From assembly GCF_005747095.1 (NCBI RefSeq), contig NZ_SWLG01000005.1, positions 124,001 to 188,000 of the forward strand: a DNA stretch of 64,000 bases. Direction: 5' to 3'. This stretch comes from Exobacillus caeni. GTDB taxonomy: Bacteria; Bacillota; Bacilli; Bacillales; Guptibacillaceae. Shown in pieces: positions 48,528-57,511 of this stretch. How positions within the stretch are numbered: position 1 is the first letter of the stretch; every line of letters begins with the position of its first letter. The position numbers and the translations under genes were made by a program. The notes below the pieces were generated by a model. That model was not told the origin of the DNA. It saw nothing but the letters and a program-made list of their open reading frames with translations, and did no database searches.

Positions 48528-48887
48528 ATGCCATATCCTTTCTATGGTTATAATAGTGGTCTTCTTAATGGGTATAATCCTTTTTTCACTCCAAATCCAT
48601 GGCAAACTCAGGGGCCTGTCCAGCCATTTCCCATGTATTATCCAGCTCCACTACAAGCACCTTTCCCATACAGCCAATCTTTCGGGCAATTTAATCAGCC
48701 TTATAAACCTTTCAATTATCCCCAAACTCCTCCGCAATCACCATTGATGAGCTATTTTACAAAGGAAGATGGAAAATTTGATTTTGACAAAATGCTAAAC
48801 ACCGCAAATAAGATGGCAGGTACGGTTAATCAAATTTCCCCGATGGTAAAACAAATGGGTTCTCTACTTTCTTTGTTTAAAGTGTGA
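48528..48887 (+). CDS. YppG-like protein
   Basis: 119 aa. The N-terminal ~75 residues are rich in Pro, Tyr, Phe and Gln (FYGYNSGLLNGYNPFF, QPFPMYYPAPLQAPF). The C-terminal domain MSYFTKEDGKFDFDKMLNTANKMAGTVNQISPMVKQMGSLLSLF-like follows the YppG family pattern, found in spore-forming bacilli and thought to be coat-associated. GGAGGG precedes the ATG. Divergent from fabH. Confidence 0.82.
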   Translation: MPYPFYGYNSGLLNGYNPFFTPNPWQTQGPVQPFPMYYPAPLQAPFPYSQSFGQFNQPYKPFNYPQTPPQSPLMSYFTKEDGKFDFDKMLNTANKMAGTVNQISPMVKQMGSLLSLFKV

Positions 48888-48940
48888 TCTGGTGATAGTT
48901 CTCTAATTTAAGCCTGATAGCAAACTTCCTGTTAAATCAC

Positions 48941-48974
48941 AAAAAGACGGCGCTGCATGTGGCGCCGTCTTTTT
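48941..48974. terminator. Bidirectional terminator
   Basis: AAAAAGACGGCGC / GCGCCGTCTTTTT perfect 13-bp stem between convergent genes. It overlaps the stop codon of the 49-aa minus-strand gene. Confidence 0.9.
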
Positions 48975-49122
48975 ATTTATTTCTTCCCATAACAAAATAA
49001 CTGATAATACTAATAAACAGCAATATAGAAGCAAGGATTATCAAACTGAAGCTTCCTATCAACAGGCCGACTACAATAGCTGCCGAAGGAACGAACCACA
49101 TCCAAAATCGTTTCCACTTCAA
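48973..49122 (-). CDS. 49-aa membrane protein downstream of comZ
   Basis: TTG 49122 has a full AAAGGAGG site 9 bases upstream. The product has a basic start (MKWKRFW), one long or two short hydrophobic helices (VPSAAIVVGLLIGSFSLIIL and onward) and ends VMGRNK. It lies 18 bases after comZ on the same strand, so it is probably co-transcribed. B. subtilis has the small gene yjzB between comZ and fabH; identity with it is not claimed. Confidence 0.7.
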   Translation of the reverse strand: MKWKRFWMWFVPSAAIVVGLLIGSFSLIILASILLFISIISYFVMGRNK

Positions 49123-49140
49123 TTTTTATGTTCCTCCTTT

Positions 49141-49326
49141 CTATTCGCCGCCTGCTTCCTCTCTTCCAAGTTCATACGCATCATTCATTGCATTCATAAA
49201 AAGTTCAAGAAGAGGCTGTAATTTTTCCAGGTCAACCTCCACATCGTTTTCTCCAAGAATTTCTTTCGCCTGCGGCAAGTACTGCATTGCAATTTGCATA
49301 AATTTCATATTGTTTTCTGGATTCAT
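49141..49326 (-). CDS. comZ: ComZ family late-competence regulator
   Basis: 61-aa protein matching ComZ, which represses comG transcription in B. subtilis. The pattern FMQIAMQYLPQAKEILGENDVEVDLEKLQPLLELFMNAMNDAYELG-like is conserved with a leucine-repeat second half. ATG 49326 is used, because AAGGTGAT is its ribosome site; the GTG at 49335 lies within that site. In B. subtilis comZ directly follows med. Here a DinB-like gene lies between them. Confidence 0.85.
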   Translation of the reverse strand: MNPENNMKFMQIAMQYLPQAKEILGENDVEVDLEKLQPLLELFMNAMNDAYELGREEAGGE

Positions 49327-49445
49327 ATCTATCACCTTGTACCCTTTCCACTATGATTTTTAACCTTGCTGCAACATATTTCCTTTTTTAAATAATTTAA
49401 AACAATTTTGCAGTTGCAACAGCCTTTTCATTCCTGCATCTATTA

Positions 49446-50000
49446 TTATAATGAAAGATATGGTGTATTAAAATGATCCCACTTTTCTCTTTTTCCAGCA
49501 ATCAATTTCAGTAACATGCCAATTTGGCCCCGATGATAACTTTCATGGTCTATCAAATGATAAATGACCCATTCAGGTGAACAAAAAACTTCCTTCCCCT
49601 CAAGAATAGCTCGTTTAGTCGGGTTCCTAAAGTCAACATCGGACAATTGATTATAATAACCCCTCGTTAATGCTCTTGCTTCAGCCAGTCTGGCCTGGAA
49701 CCATGACAATTCTTTATCTTCTGGTGCCGTTATTTTTTGATCTTCATTAAAAAAGAAATGTTCTTTATCTGATTCACTTAAGTTTTGTTCCAACAAAACG
49801 GTTTTTGCCCACCATAATTCGATCTGGGCAATATGGAGCAAATATCCTCCTATAGAAGGAAGACCAGAATGCTTATAATGAAGGTCATCGGTGTCAATAT
49901 CTGATATTACTTCAAGCAGCTTTTCTCTGGTTTCTTTAAGGCCCTTTAGCAAGTGTGCAGCATCATGTATATCATAATTTCCTAACGTTCTTTCCTCCAT
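49446..50000 (-). CDS. DinB-like four-helix protein
   Basis: 184-aa putative metal-binding four-helix protein of the DinB/YfiT superfamily. Metal-type His residues appear in GYLLHIAQIELWW and in HLIDHESYHRGQIGMLL. Members include bacillithiol or mycothiol-dependent transferases, so that activity is conceivable but unproven. ATG 50000 has AAAGGGG upstream; an alternative TTG at 50021 overlaps the med stop (TTGA). Inserted between med and comZ. Confidence 0.8.
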   Translation of the reverse strand: MEERTLGNYDIHDAAHLLKGLKETREKLLEVISDIDTDDLHYKHSGLPSIGGYLLHIAQIELWWAKTVLLEQNLSESDKEHFFFNEDQKITAPEDKELSWFQARLAEARALTRGYYNQLSDVDFRNPTKRAILEGKEVFCSPEWVIYHLIDHESYHRGQIGMLLKLIAGKREKWDHFNTPYLSL

Positions 50001-50017
50001 TATTCCATTCCCCTTTC

Positions 50018-50965
50018 TCAATTTGGCAGTTTTCCTGTTTTTATGTAGGAAGAAATCTCATTTTCCACTTCTTGTTTTATGGATGCTGGAACTACCGGGC
50101 TGAATGTGCCCATAGAAAGTATTCCATCCTTAAAATCAAAGTATAAATTTCCTTCTTTTAATTCGCCTCTATTATATTGCTCTGCAATCAGCTCATACAG
50201 GTTAACGACATTCTGAACGGTGCTCGTCAAGACCGTCTCTTTTCCTAAATCTGATTGGTCCGATACAAAACCGATGGCATACAGCCCATTTCGCTTAACT
50301 TCTTCTATCACAGGTATATTAAAACCATCACCGGCAGGATAGAAAATGTCTGCTCCGCTTGCAATCAGTTGCCTGGTATGCGAAAGAGCTTTTTCTTTGT
50401 CTTCCCAATCGTTTATGTATACTGTTTCGACCTGTACTTCAGGATGTTTGTAATGGACTCCTTTTTCAAAACCTTCAATTTCCGGCTGCCACGGATAAGC
50501 AGCGATTACAGCTACTTTTTTTGTAGACGTCATTTCAGAAGCTACCATACCGCCAAAAAAGCCCATTGATTCTGCTTTAAAATGGATTCCAGTCATATTG
50601 TCTCCTTTTACCTCACCGTTAAAGCTGACAAAATGCATATCTGGAAAATCACCTTTGACCTTTTGAAACAAGTCGGAGTATATGTTTCCATGGCCAAACA
50701 CTAAATTCACTCCGTTATCCCTAAGTTCCTCTAATGCTGCTTTCGTTTCCTCTTCCGTCTTGATATTTTCCTTATAAAAGCCTTTTACATTCATGGTTGA
50801 CTGTATTTTTAGCAACCCTTTATAACCTTTAGTATTCCAGACTTGATCATTAATCGTAGCCGGAAATAACAACCCGACATTTTCCAATTTTTTGGTAGCG
50901 GCAGTTTCACTGCAGCCATTCAGGAAAAGCAGGGCTATAATAAGCAGGTGTAGAAGTCTTTTCAC
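50018..50965 (-). CDS. med: Med, BMP-family lipoprotein regulator of comK
   Basis: 315-aa protein of the basic membrane protein/PnrA-like substrate-binding family. Lipoprotein signal with lipobox LNGC (Cys near residue 18), then VGLLFPATINDQVWNTKGYKGL and DIFYPAGDGFNIPVIEE, which match Med closely. In B. subtilis Med raises comK expression. GTG 50965 (MKRLLHLL) is preferred, since AAAGGAGC lies ~9 bases upstream. It probably heads the med-DinB-comZ row. Confidence 0.88.
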   Translation of the reverse strand: MKRLLHLLIIALLFLNGCSETAATKKLENVGLLFPATINDQVWNTKGYKGLLKIQSTMNVKGFYKENIKTEEETKAALEELRDNGVNLVFGHGNIYSDLFQKVKGDFPDMHFVSFNGEVKGDNMTGIHFKAESMGFFGGMVASEMTSTKKVAVIAAYPWQPEIEGFEKGVHYKHPEVQVETVYINDWEDKEKALSHTRQLIASGADIFYPAGDGFNIPVIEEVKRNGLYAIGFVSDQSDLGKETVLTSTVQNVVNLYELIAEQYNRGELKEGNLYFDFKDGILSMGTFSPVVPASIKQEVENEISSYIKTGKLPN

Positions 50966-51056
50966 TTCCGCCACGCTCCTTTTCGTTAGTATCAATTTTA
51001 CTAATTTATAACCCTACCTATTTTACCTGAATTCACCAAAAAAAGGATAAAAATTT

Positions 51057-51986
51057 TTAGACTGAATATAAAGACGGAACTGTCTTCATCATTTTTTCAA
51101 TGTGCGCCTTTTGCTTTTCCACTCCCTGTTCAATGGCAACAGAAGGCTTGAAGCCAAGTATCTTTGAAGCATGGTCTGTTGAAATCCTCACATTAAAAAA
51201 TGGATCTTCGCGGAGATTTATTCTCTCTCCTGTAATCCATTCTTTCCCTTTATGCCATTCTCCTTCTTTTCCACTGGTAAGATTAATTATTTCCTTCTTC
51301 ACAGAAATTTTTGATGCATTTATGAAAGCGTCAACGACATCGTCGACATATATAATATCAGCCGTAAAAGCATCCTCAACTTTTTCCAGGTGCCTTTTAT
51401 CTTTGATAGTGAGCAACCTGTGATAAGCCATATCCTCTCTTTGCCACGGCCCGTATACAGAAGGAAGCCTTATGATAATTAAAGGAATGTGAATTTCAGA
51501 GCATCGTTTTAGTAGATATGCTTCTTCAGCTCCTTTTAGCCTGCCTTCATCAGAAAGTGGATTGACAGGTGTTTTTTCTGAAATGGTTCCGTAGCGCTTA
51601 CCATAAACTTGCATGGAGGATGTATATATAAGCGGTACTGGCTTTTTTTGAAGGACATTTACGATTGCTTTCGTTTCTGAAATACTGTCTTCGATCGCTT
51701 TGGCAATCCGTGGTAACTTTGTAAAAGGCATGATAGGGCTCGCCAGATGGTATACGACTGTATTATCATCAATAAAGTTTTGAAATTCCGAAGAGGAAAT
51801 ATTACTGTTTTTAAAATCAAAATTACTGTTTCTTAGTAAATGCATCAGCTTTTCTTCCTGGATCTCAGTTCTTTTGGGATCGGCCAGATTATCGATCCCT
51901 ATAACAGAAACACCTTCATTCAATAGCTTATCTGTAAGATGAAATCCTATAAATCCCAATGCTCCTGTAACAACCGCTTTCTCCAC
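51057..51986 (-). CDS. NAD-dependent epimerase/dehydratase-like protein, catalytic Tyr not conserved
   Basis: 309-aa extended SDR fold. The Rossmann motif is TGALGFIGFHL, followed by GIDNLADP, and YTSSMQVYG is the serine strand. In typical family members the next helix carries YxxxK. Here the aligned residues read EGRLK, so the Lys remains while the Tyr is replaced by Glu. RLPSVYGPWQ follows as usual. It may be a non-catalytic or altered-substrate relative. Its location near med recalls the yjaU-yjaV area of B. subtilis; orthology is not claimed. Confidence 0.8.
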   Translation of the reverse strand: MEKAVVTGALGFIGFHLTDKLLNEGVSVIGIDNLADPKRTEIQEEKLMHLLRNSNFDFKNSNISSSEFQNFIDDNTVVYHLASPIMPFTKLPRIAKAIEDSISETKAIVNVLQKKPVPLIYTSSMQVYGKRYGTISEKTPVNPLSDEGRLKGAEEAYLLKRCSEIHIPLIIIRLPSVYGPWQREDMAYHRLLTIKDKRHLEKVEDAFTADIIYVDDVVDAFINASKISVKKEIINLTSGKEGEWHKGKEWITGERINLREDPFFNVRISTDHASKILGFKPSVAIEQGVEKQKAHIEKMMKTVPSLYSV

Positions 51987-52065
51987 TTTGTTTCCTCCTC
52001 GCCAAAAAAATGCAACTCTTTTGCAGCAATCTCGCCTGCTAATTAGATTTGGTGAGTACTTTATG

Positions 52066-52254
52066 CAAGACTCTTTACTATAAGATTATTGTTTTTACAC
52101 AAAAGCGATATACTGCGACGCAATTACAGCATTGATTTCCACTCCGGGCAGTTCGCTTTCCTTAGCGGTCATCCATCCGTTACGTCTCAGTTCCTCTCAT
52201 TGAAAAGCTTTCAAAGCAACAAAGTATGTGAAAAGAGTCTTTTACAATAATGCT
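52066..52254. repeat. CTCCGGGCAGTT dispersed repeat, copy B (~190 bp)
   Basis: Left end GCAAGACTCTTTACTATAAG and right end AAAAGAGTCTTTTAC are mutually inverted. The left 80 bases match copy C at ~80%, including TTGATTTCCACTCCGGGCAG. The right end shares AAGCAACAAAG.ATG.GAAAAGA with copy C. It looks like an internally deleted version of C. Confidence 0.7.
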
Positions 52255-52279
52255 AACTCCCTCGTTTAATGTAACTTCA

Positions 52280-53008
52280 TTATAATTTCTTTTCATGAGA
52301 TCCATAAAAACGGGAGATTGCTTTCCCTATCGTGTTACGCTGTTCTGAGATCAATGAAAGCTCGATTGGAGAACCTGCTTTTTTTCTGAACTCTTCAAAA
52401 TTCCTGCTTTGTGATAATGAAAAAAGTGATCGTGACGGTTTGTGCCATATTTTTACCGGTCTTTCCACTGGCTCTATAGGTTTCATTTCTAAGATGATCG
52501 ATCGCAGCTGTTCATTCGTCACTTCATATGCTTCGCTTATTTCTTTTAAAAGCCGTTTATAAAATAACTTGTTCTCCTGTTCTTGTTTTATATGTTTGTT
52601 TAGATCAAGGCATGGATTAATAAATACAGCAGAACGGATACTTTCTGGCATATCCTCCATTAGGTGAAGAGCTGTTAATGCCCCCATCCCCTCTGCAAGA
52701 ATATGAATCCGGTAATTTAAAGTTTCCTGTCTCATGATGATCTGATATAGTTTTTTTGCAAGTTCAATTGCTTTTGGTGATCCCCAGTTTCGTCCGTACA
52801 AATTAGAATAAAAAACAGTATACCCTTTATTAAGAAGGTCTTTTATAATCCCATATCGATAATGGTTTTGTATCCAAAAACTGGTTTTCTGGTCGACAAA
52901 GTGGTTAATATCACCGAGTATAAAAACACTAAACCCATTTGGCTGCTCAGGAAGGTGAATAATATTCCACTCTTTATCTAAAGACAAATAACGTTCACGT
53001 ATGCCCAT
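52280..53008 (-). CDS. Alpha/beta-hydrolase-like protein lacking the nucleophile serine
   Basis: 242 aa. Fold cues are an early beta strand (FSVFILGDINHF), then KGYTVFYSNLYGRNWG and the elbow region IHILAEGMGALTALHLMED, followed by SAVFINPCLDL. Where hydrolases have GxSxG, this reads AEGMG, with Gly in place of Ser, so normal hydrolase activity is unlikely. It is divergent from the TspO gene. Function unknown. Confidence 0.72.
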   Translation of the reverse strand: MGIRERYLSLDKEWNIIHLPEQPNGFSVFILGDINHFVDQKTSFWIQNHYRYGIIKDLLNKGYTVFYSNLYGRNWGSPKAIELAKKLYQIIMRQETLNYRIHILAEGMGALTALHLMEDMPESIRSAVFINPCLDLNKHIKQEQENKLFYKRLLKEISEAYEVTNEQLRSIILEMKPIEPVERPVKIWHKPSRSLFSLSQSRNFEEFRKKAGSPIELSLISEQRNTIGKAISRFYGSHEKKL

Positions 53009-53208
53009 GCTCTCCCCTCGCCTTTTATTATTCTTGTATACTCTATGCGATTACGAAAGATAAGAAAGGGGAACCAGCCTACATTCCTTTATATTCCTTC
53101 ATTTGTACTGCAATATGATGTTTCTCTTTTCTAATCTCATAAATTCTTTCCTTCAACCCGAAATAACCACATCTCTTTTTTACATATGTATGTAAGAGTA
53201 ATTAAAAC

Positions 53209-53745
53209 ATGATGGATTGCATAATTAACAGTTCCAAAGGGTATTCAACAAACATGAAGATATGCTTTGCGGGGGTGAAGTCGATTAAAAAATCAACCAT
53301 TGTTGTATTTATTGTCACCTACGGACTATTTACGCTGTCAGGATTTTTGTTCCCTGTTGACCAGGATTGGTACCAGGCATTAAATAAGCCAGTATGGACT
53401 CCTTCCGGCATGTTTATTGGAGTTGTATGGGCAGTGCTTTACTTTTTCATTTCTCTGTCAGTTGCTATTGTTTTTAATAGAGCGGGTTTCGGAAGGCAAA
53501 ATAGCGATTATTTGTCTTTACTGTCATTAAATTATTTGCTCAACCAGGCTTTTAGCTTCTTTCAGTTCCAAATGAAGAATTTATTCTTATCTTTTTTAGA
53601 CGCATTTCTGTTAACTGTAACCACCCTTGCTCTCACTTTTCTGTCAAATAAGTATTCAAAGTTTTCGAGCTGGCTATTAGTTCCTTACTTACTATGGGGT
53701 GCTTTTGCAACCTTTTTGGCATGGAAGATCTATACGCTGAATTAA
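53209..53745 (+). CDS. TspO/MBR family protein
   Basis: Five-helix membrane protein of the tryptophan-rich sensory protein/benzodiazepine receptor family, linked to porphyrin handling. Diagnostic segments are LNKPVWTPSGMFIGVVWAVLYFFISLS and the C-terminal LLVPYLLWGAFATFLAWKIYTLN. The start is uncertain. ATG 53209 gives ~22 extra residues without a good ribosome site. The real start may be near 53275, where GGGGGTG lies upstream of the first helix. Confidence 0.85.
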   Translation: MMDCIINSSKGYSTNMKICFAGVKSIKKSTIVVFIVTYGLFTLSGFLFPVDQDWYQALNKPVWTPSGMFIGVVWAVLYFFISLSVAIVFNRAGFGRQNSDYLSLLSLNYLLNQAFSFFQFQMKNLFLSFLDAFLLTVTTLALTFLSNKYSKFSSWLLVPYLLWGAFATFLAWKIYTLN

Positions 53746-53872
53746 TGATAAATAAAGCAAAGAACATCAAATGAATAATGTTTGACTAAAATAAGGATAA
53801 CCATTCCTACAACCTTTATTTTTATGATATTATTATGACGTATGAATCCGTATTCAAAATGAGGTGAAAAGA

Positions 53873-54061
53873 TTGCGTTACATTTGGGCATTAATCTGGG
53901 GACTATTGCTAAGTAATATGGTATTTTATGTTCTTGCTTCCATGCAGGGCGGAGAATACCACTTCTCTACAGCATCCCTATTCGGAATTGTATTTGCCGT
54001 AATTGTTTTCATACTTGGTGATGGAATGATCGGTTCTGATTCTTCCGCAGATCAACATTAA
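53873..54061 (+). CDS. yjzD: DUF2929 small membrane protein YjzD
   Basis: 62-aa protein with two helices (YIWALIWGLLLSNMVFYVL and SLFGIVFAVIVFILGDGMI), matching YjzD of B. subtilis. TTG 53873 (MRYIWAL) has GAGGTG upstream; the frame also opens at GTG 53864 within that site. Paired with yjzC across a terminator as in B. subtilis, where both lie near med and fabF. Confidence 0.85.
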   Translation: MRYIWALIWGLLLSNMVFYVLASMQGGEYHFSTASLFGIVFAVIVFILGDGMIGSDSSADQH

Positions 54062-54065
54062 AAGA

Positions 54066-54103
54066 AACAAGCGACCTTAAGTGAGGTCGCTTGTTCTTGT
54101 TTT
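54066..54103. terminator. Bidirectional terminator between yjzD and yjzC
   Basis: ACAAGCGACC / GGTCGCTTGT stem with an 8-base loop, followed by TCTTGTTTT. Confidence 0.8.
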
Positions 54104-54113
54104 AGAAGAAATT

Positions 54114-54302
54114 TTAATGATGCGGCTTAGGTTTTCTTGACCATTTTCGGTTATGATTACTGCACTCCGGGAAGTGTTCTCCGGCTTTTAATTCCACCTG
54201 CTGCGGGTCTTGAACCATGCTACCTGTTTCTCCTATTTCAATATATACACCGTTATTCGGAACTTTTTGGCCAGGATTATATTGTCTGTTCTCTCCACCC
54301 AT
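54114..54302 (-). CDS. yjzC: YjzC-like protein
   Basis: 62-aa protein of the YjzC family (PGQKVPNNGVYIEIGETGSMVQDPQ..., ending NHNRKWSRKPKPHH). Small, soluble, conserved in Bacillus, with no known function. GGAGAG precedes the ATG. Convergent with yjzD. Confidence 0.88.
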   Translation of the reverse strand: MGGENRQYNPGQKVPNNGVYIEIGETGSMVQDPQQVELKAGEHFPECSNHNRKWSRKPKPHH

Positions 54303-54375
54303 ATAAACTCTCCTTTCTTAAGTTATTCATTTGCTATTATCTCCTCAACAATTCTCTTTCATGAAGGCTGTTTTA

Positions 54376-54850
54376 TAAAGGATTGTTGTTCTTGCACAAG
54401 AGCGATAAACTGTGCCGCAATTGCAAGATTGATTTCCACTCCGGGCAGTTCGCTTTCATGGCCACGCTTAGCTTCCTCGTCAGCAAAAACCGCCTGTTTA
54501 GTTCCGGCTCACAGAGACTAGTGGATTTCCCTCACCTCCTTGCGATAAGTCAACATGACCTCTTTCGTTCGGCGTTGTTCCTTATCTCCATGCGGTTCAG
54601 TCCAATCCATACGTCTCTTGGCGTTCGCCTCCACCTTTCAACAATGCGGGATATTCAGCTGTTGCTCTTCCCGCAGTACAAGGAAGACGTTGAGACCCCG
54701 CAAGGAGCGTTTTGTGTGAGTGAGGAGGCTCAGCGCGAGCCCGCGGAAAGCGTAGTGTATTTCCGTAGCGTTTATCCGTTATGTCGCAGTTCATCTCAAC
54801 TGTGAAGCTTATTAAGCAACAAAGCATGCGAAAAGATCCTAATGAAAAGC
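54376..54850. repeat. CTCCGGGCAGTT dispersed repeat, copy C (~475 bp, longest)
   Basis: Occupies most of the 675-base gap between yjzC and uppP. Its ends form an imperfect long inverted repeat: AACTGTGCCGCAATTG...TTCGCTTTC on the left, and on the right the complement of AACTGCGACATAACGG...ACGCTTTCCGCGGGC. The interior is markedly GC-richer than the surroundings, and short open frames in it have no ribosome sites. Nothing encodes a transposase. Confidence 0.7.
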
Positions 54851-54977
54851 ATGTCCCACCTTGCTAGCTTTGTGTCAATTTATTAATAATATAAAATTCA
54901 TCTTTACAAGGTAATTAGCTTGTTGTTTAATGAGACATATGTGCTTTGCCGAAATTATCTCTCTGGAGGATATTTAA

Positions 54978-55793
54978 ATGGAAGAACTATTTGAACTACT
55001 CAAGTACGCTTTTCTTGGACTATTACAAGGATTTACAGAACCGATCCCAATTTCTTCAAGCGGACACTTAGAAATTGCGGAAAGATTGTTTGATTTAAAG
55101 ATAGAGGGATTAAGTTTTTCAGTGCTGATGAACTTCGCTTCGTTACTTGCCGTATTGCTGATTTATAGAAGCGATTTAATCCGGCTTACCGTAAATGGAT
55201 TCAGCTATGTGACAAATCGGAACCCGGAATCTAAAAGCGAATTTATGTTCATTGTTTACCTTATCATCGGAACTATTCCTGCCGGAGTTCTTGGCATTTT
55301 ATTCGGAGATTATATTGAAGAAAACTTAACCGGTATGAAGGTTGTTGGAGGTACACTCGTTATAACGGGTCTAGCTCTATGGTATATCCGTAATATGAAA
55401 GGACGAAAAAATGAAGAGAGGCTTTCCTTCAAGGATGCATTGATCGTAGGTTTCGGTCAGGCTGTTGCGTTAATTCCGGGAATCAGCCGTTCAGGTGCAA
55501 CGATTGTAGCTGCGATGTCTCTTGGAATGAAACAGGAGACAGCTCTTCGATTCTCTTTCTTGCTTTATATTCCTGTCAGTGTCGGAACCATGCTGCTTGG
55601 AGCAAGCGATATTATAAATGACCCTAACTTTTCTGATCTGTTTGTTCCTTATATGATTGCCTTTATGTTATCTTTGATCTCTTCTTACTTCTCGCTAAAA
55701 TGGTTAATGAATATTATGGCGGAAGGAAACCTGAAATATTTTGCTTATTACTGCTTTATCGTCGGACCGCTTGTCTTTTTCTTTCTGGGATGA
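54978..55793 (+). CDS. uppP: Undecaprenyl-diphosphate phosphatase UppP/BacA
   Basis: 271-aa membrane enzyme that removes a phosphate from undecaprenyl diphosphate, recycling the lipid carrier for peptidoglycan synthesis. The BacA motifs are [22 protein letters not shown] (residues ~15-36) and [17 protein letters not shown] near 170. Typical members have TEFLPISSSGH, so the PI pair is a small variation. Loss or gain of such genes affects bacitracin tolerance. TGGAGGATATTT precedes the ATG. Confidence 0.95.
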   Translation: MEELFELLKYAFLGLLQGFTEPIPISSSGHLEIAERLFDLKIEGLSFSVLMNFASLLAVLLIYRSDLIRLTVNGFSYVTNRNPESKSEFMFIVYLIIGTIPAGVLGILFGDYIEENLTGMKVVGGTLVITGLALWYIRNMKGRKNEERLSFKDALIVGFGQAVALIPGISRSGATIVAAMSLGMKQETALRFSFLLYIPVSVGTMLLGASDIINDPNFSDLFVPYMIAFMLSLISSYFSLKWLMNIMAEGNLKYFAYYCFIVGPLVFFFLG

Positions 55794-55816
55794 TAATCCT
55801 AACCTAATTTTAAGTA

Positions 55817-55851
55817 AAACAGGCTGGTTTTCTAACCAGCCTGTTTTTTTT
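55817..55851. terminator. Bidirectional terminator between uppP and narK
   Basis: AACAGGCTGGTT / AACCAGCCTGTT stem with a short loop and eight Ts. Confidence 0.9.
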
Positions 55852-55858
55852 ATTTGCT

Positions 55859-57205
55859 TTAACATTTTACTTTTGCATTTTTCCTGGCATACCAATACCA
55901 GCAGACAGCTAAACTAACGGCATAATAGCCAAGAAATAGATATAATGCAAAGTTTGCTGAGCCTGTGTTGTCGATTGACCAACCGAATAATTTTGGTATA
56001 AAGAAAGCTCCATATGCAGCAATCGCAGCCGTGAACCCTAACACAGGTGCTGATAGCTTTGCCTTTTCGCCATCAAAGATATACGGAATCATTCTGAACG
56101 TAGAGCCATTCGCAATTCCTGTTGTAAAGAATAAAATGATGAACATAATCAGAAAGCCAGTAAAATTATGTGCGTTCAAGAAGTAAACTACTCCAGCGGT
56201 TGCACTGATCATCACAATAATATCCCAGAATGTTACTCTGGCTCCGCTTCCAACTTTATCAGAAAGCCATCCCCCCAGAGGTCTTACAGATGCTCCAACA
56301 AGGGGTCCAAGAAAAGCCAGCCCTACGGCATTGGTTTCAGGAAACTCAGAGTTAATCAATAAAGGAAAAGCTGCTGCATATCCTATGAAAGAACCAAAAC
56401 ACATTGTATATAACCAAGTCATAATCCATGTGTGTTTTTCCTTAAACATAACAGACTGTTCTTTAAATGATTGTTTCGTGCCCGGCAGGTTATCCATTCC
56501 AAAAAATGCGATTATTGTTAGTAATGCAATCGGGATCACCCATACAAACGCTGCATTTTGAAGGAAGATTTTTGTTCCGTCTTTCATTGTTTGAGATCCG
56601 CCTGTTGCCATTCCAAGCCATGGAACCATGATAACGATCGGTGTGACGAATTGAACAACACTTACACCAAGATTTCCTAATCCTGCGTTAATACCGTTTG
56701 CTGTTCCTTTTTCTTTTTTTGGAAAGAAGGGGCTGATGTTGGCCATTGAAGAAGAAAAGTTTCCGCCTCCTATTCCGCAAAGCCCAGCAAGTACAGCCAT
56801 TGTTAAAAATGATGTTTCAGGATTTTGTACAGCTATACCAATCCCTATAGCCGGAAGCACTAATGCTCCAGTACTAATTACCGTCCAGTTGCGCCCCCCT
56901 ACAATCCCAGGCATAAATGTAAAGAAAATGCGGAATGTTGCACCGACCAATCCAGGCAAAGCTGCAAGTGTAAACAACTCACTTTTACTAAACGCAAACC
57001 CGACATCATTTAATCGAACTGCTGTCACAGACCAGATTTGCCAAACAACAAACGCCACCATTAATGAGAATACCGAAATCCACAAATTACGTTTTGCATG
57101 AATCCTTCCTTCTGTTTCCCAAAACACTTGATCTTCTGGATTCCACTGTTGAATTCTTTGCCGGATACCCTTCTCACTTATTGTTTTCCTTAATGCATGC
57201 CCCAT
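55859..57205 (-). CDS. narK: Nitrate/nitrite transporter NarK
   Basis: 448-aa MFS protein with 12 helices. The nitrate-porter signature is GLCGIGGGNFSSSMANISPFFP followed by KKEKGTANGINAGLGNLG, and a second glycine-rich motif GGWLSDKVGSGARV lies in the other half. Exports nitrite or imports nitrate for respiration. AGGAGGAATTATC precedes the ATG. Its leader carries an Fnr box at the activating distance. In B. subtilis narK is co-transcribed with fnr; here the two are divergent. Confidence 0.93.
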   Translation of the reverse strand: MGHALRKTISEKGIRQRIQQWNPEDQVFWETEGRIHAKRNLWISVFSLMVAFVVWQIWSVTAVRLNDVGFAFSKSELFTLAALPGLVGATFRIFFTFMPGIVGGRNWTVISTGALVLPAIGIGIAVQNPETSFLTMAVLAGLCGIGGGNFSSSMANISPFFPKKEKGTANGINAGLGNLGVSVVQFVTPIVIMVPWLGMATGGSQTMKDGTKIFLQNAAFVWVIPIALLTIIAFFGMDNLPGTKQSFKEQSVMFKEKHTWIMTWLYTMCFGSFIGYAAAFPLLINSEFPETNAVGLAFLGPLVGASVRPLGGWLSDKVGSGARVTFWDIIVMISATAGVVYFLNAHNFTGFLIMFIILFFTTGIANGSTFRMIPYIFDGEKAKLSAPVLGFTAAIAAYGAFFIPKLFGWSIDNTGSANFALYLFLGYYAVSLAVCWYWYARKNAKVKC

Positions 57206-57296
57206 GATAATTCCTCCTAATATTTATTAAACTGTTTCTATTACGCTAAACTTTGGCTGATCTTCCCTTTATCGATAACGCTTATCGATTAACACT

Positions 57297-57339
57297 ATCT
57301 TAAATAGATTTGGCTTTTAAAAATGTGATGAAACTCACG
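57297..57339 (-). promoter_or_regulatory. Fnr-dependent promoter of narK
   Basis: Fnr box TGTGA-TGAAAC-TCACG at 57324-57339 (centre 57331.5). On the minus strand TAAGAT at 57302-57297 is a -10 element whose predicted start, near 57290, places the box centre at -41.5. Confidence 0.8.
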
Positions 57340-57511
57340 TAAAGACTCGTAATTTTTTAATAAAAAGCTCAAGTTCACAAACTTGACAAAACCAGTTTTA
57401 AGGAATAAAAACAACGGAAATCGAATTCAATTTCTTCATAATATAAAAAGGATAGACGGATGCTTTGATGAAGTGTATAAGGAAAGATTTTATTTTTTGG
57501 GGGGATAAGGC

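Noticed and set aside
54383-54827. Open frames on both strands inside the 54376-54850 repeat
   Set aside because: They fall in a GC-shifted repetitive element, lack ribosome sites and resemble no protein.
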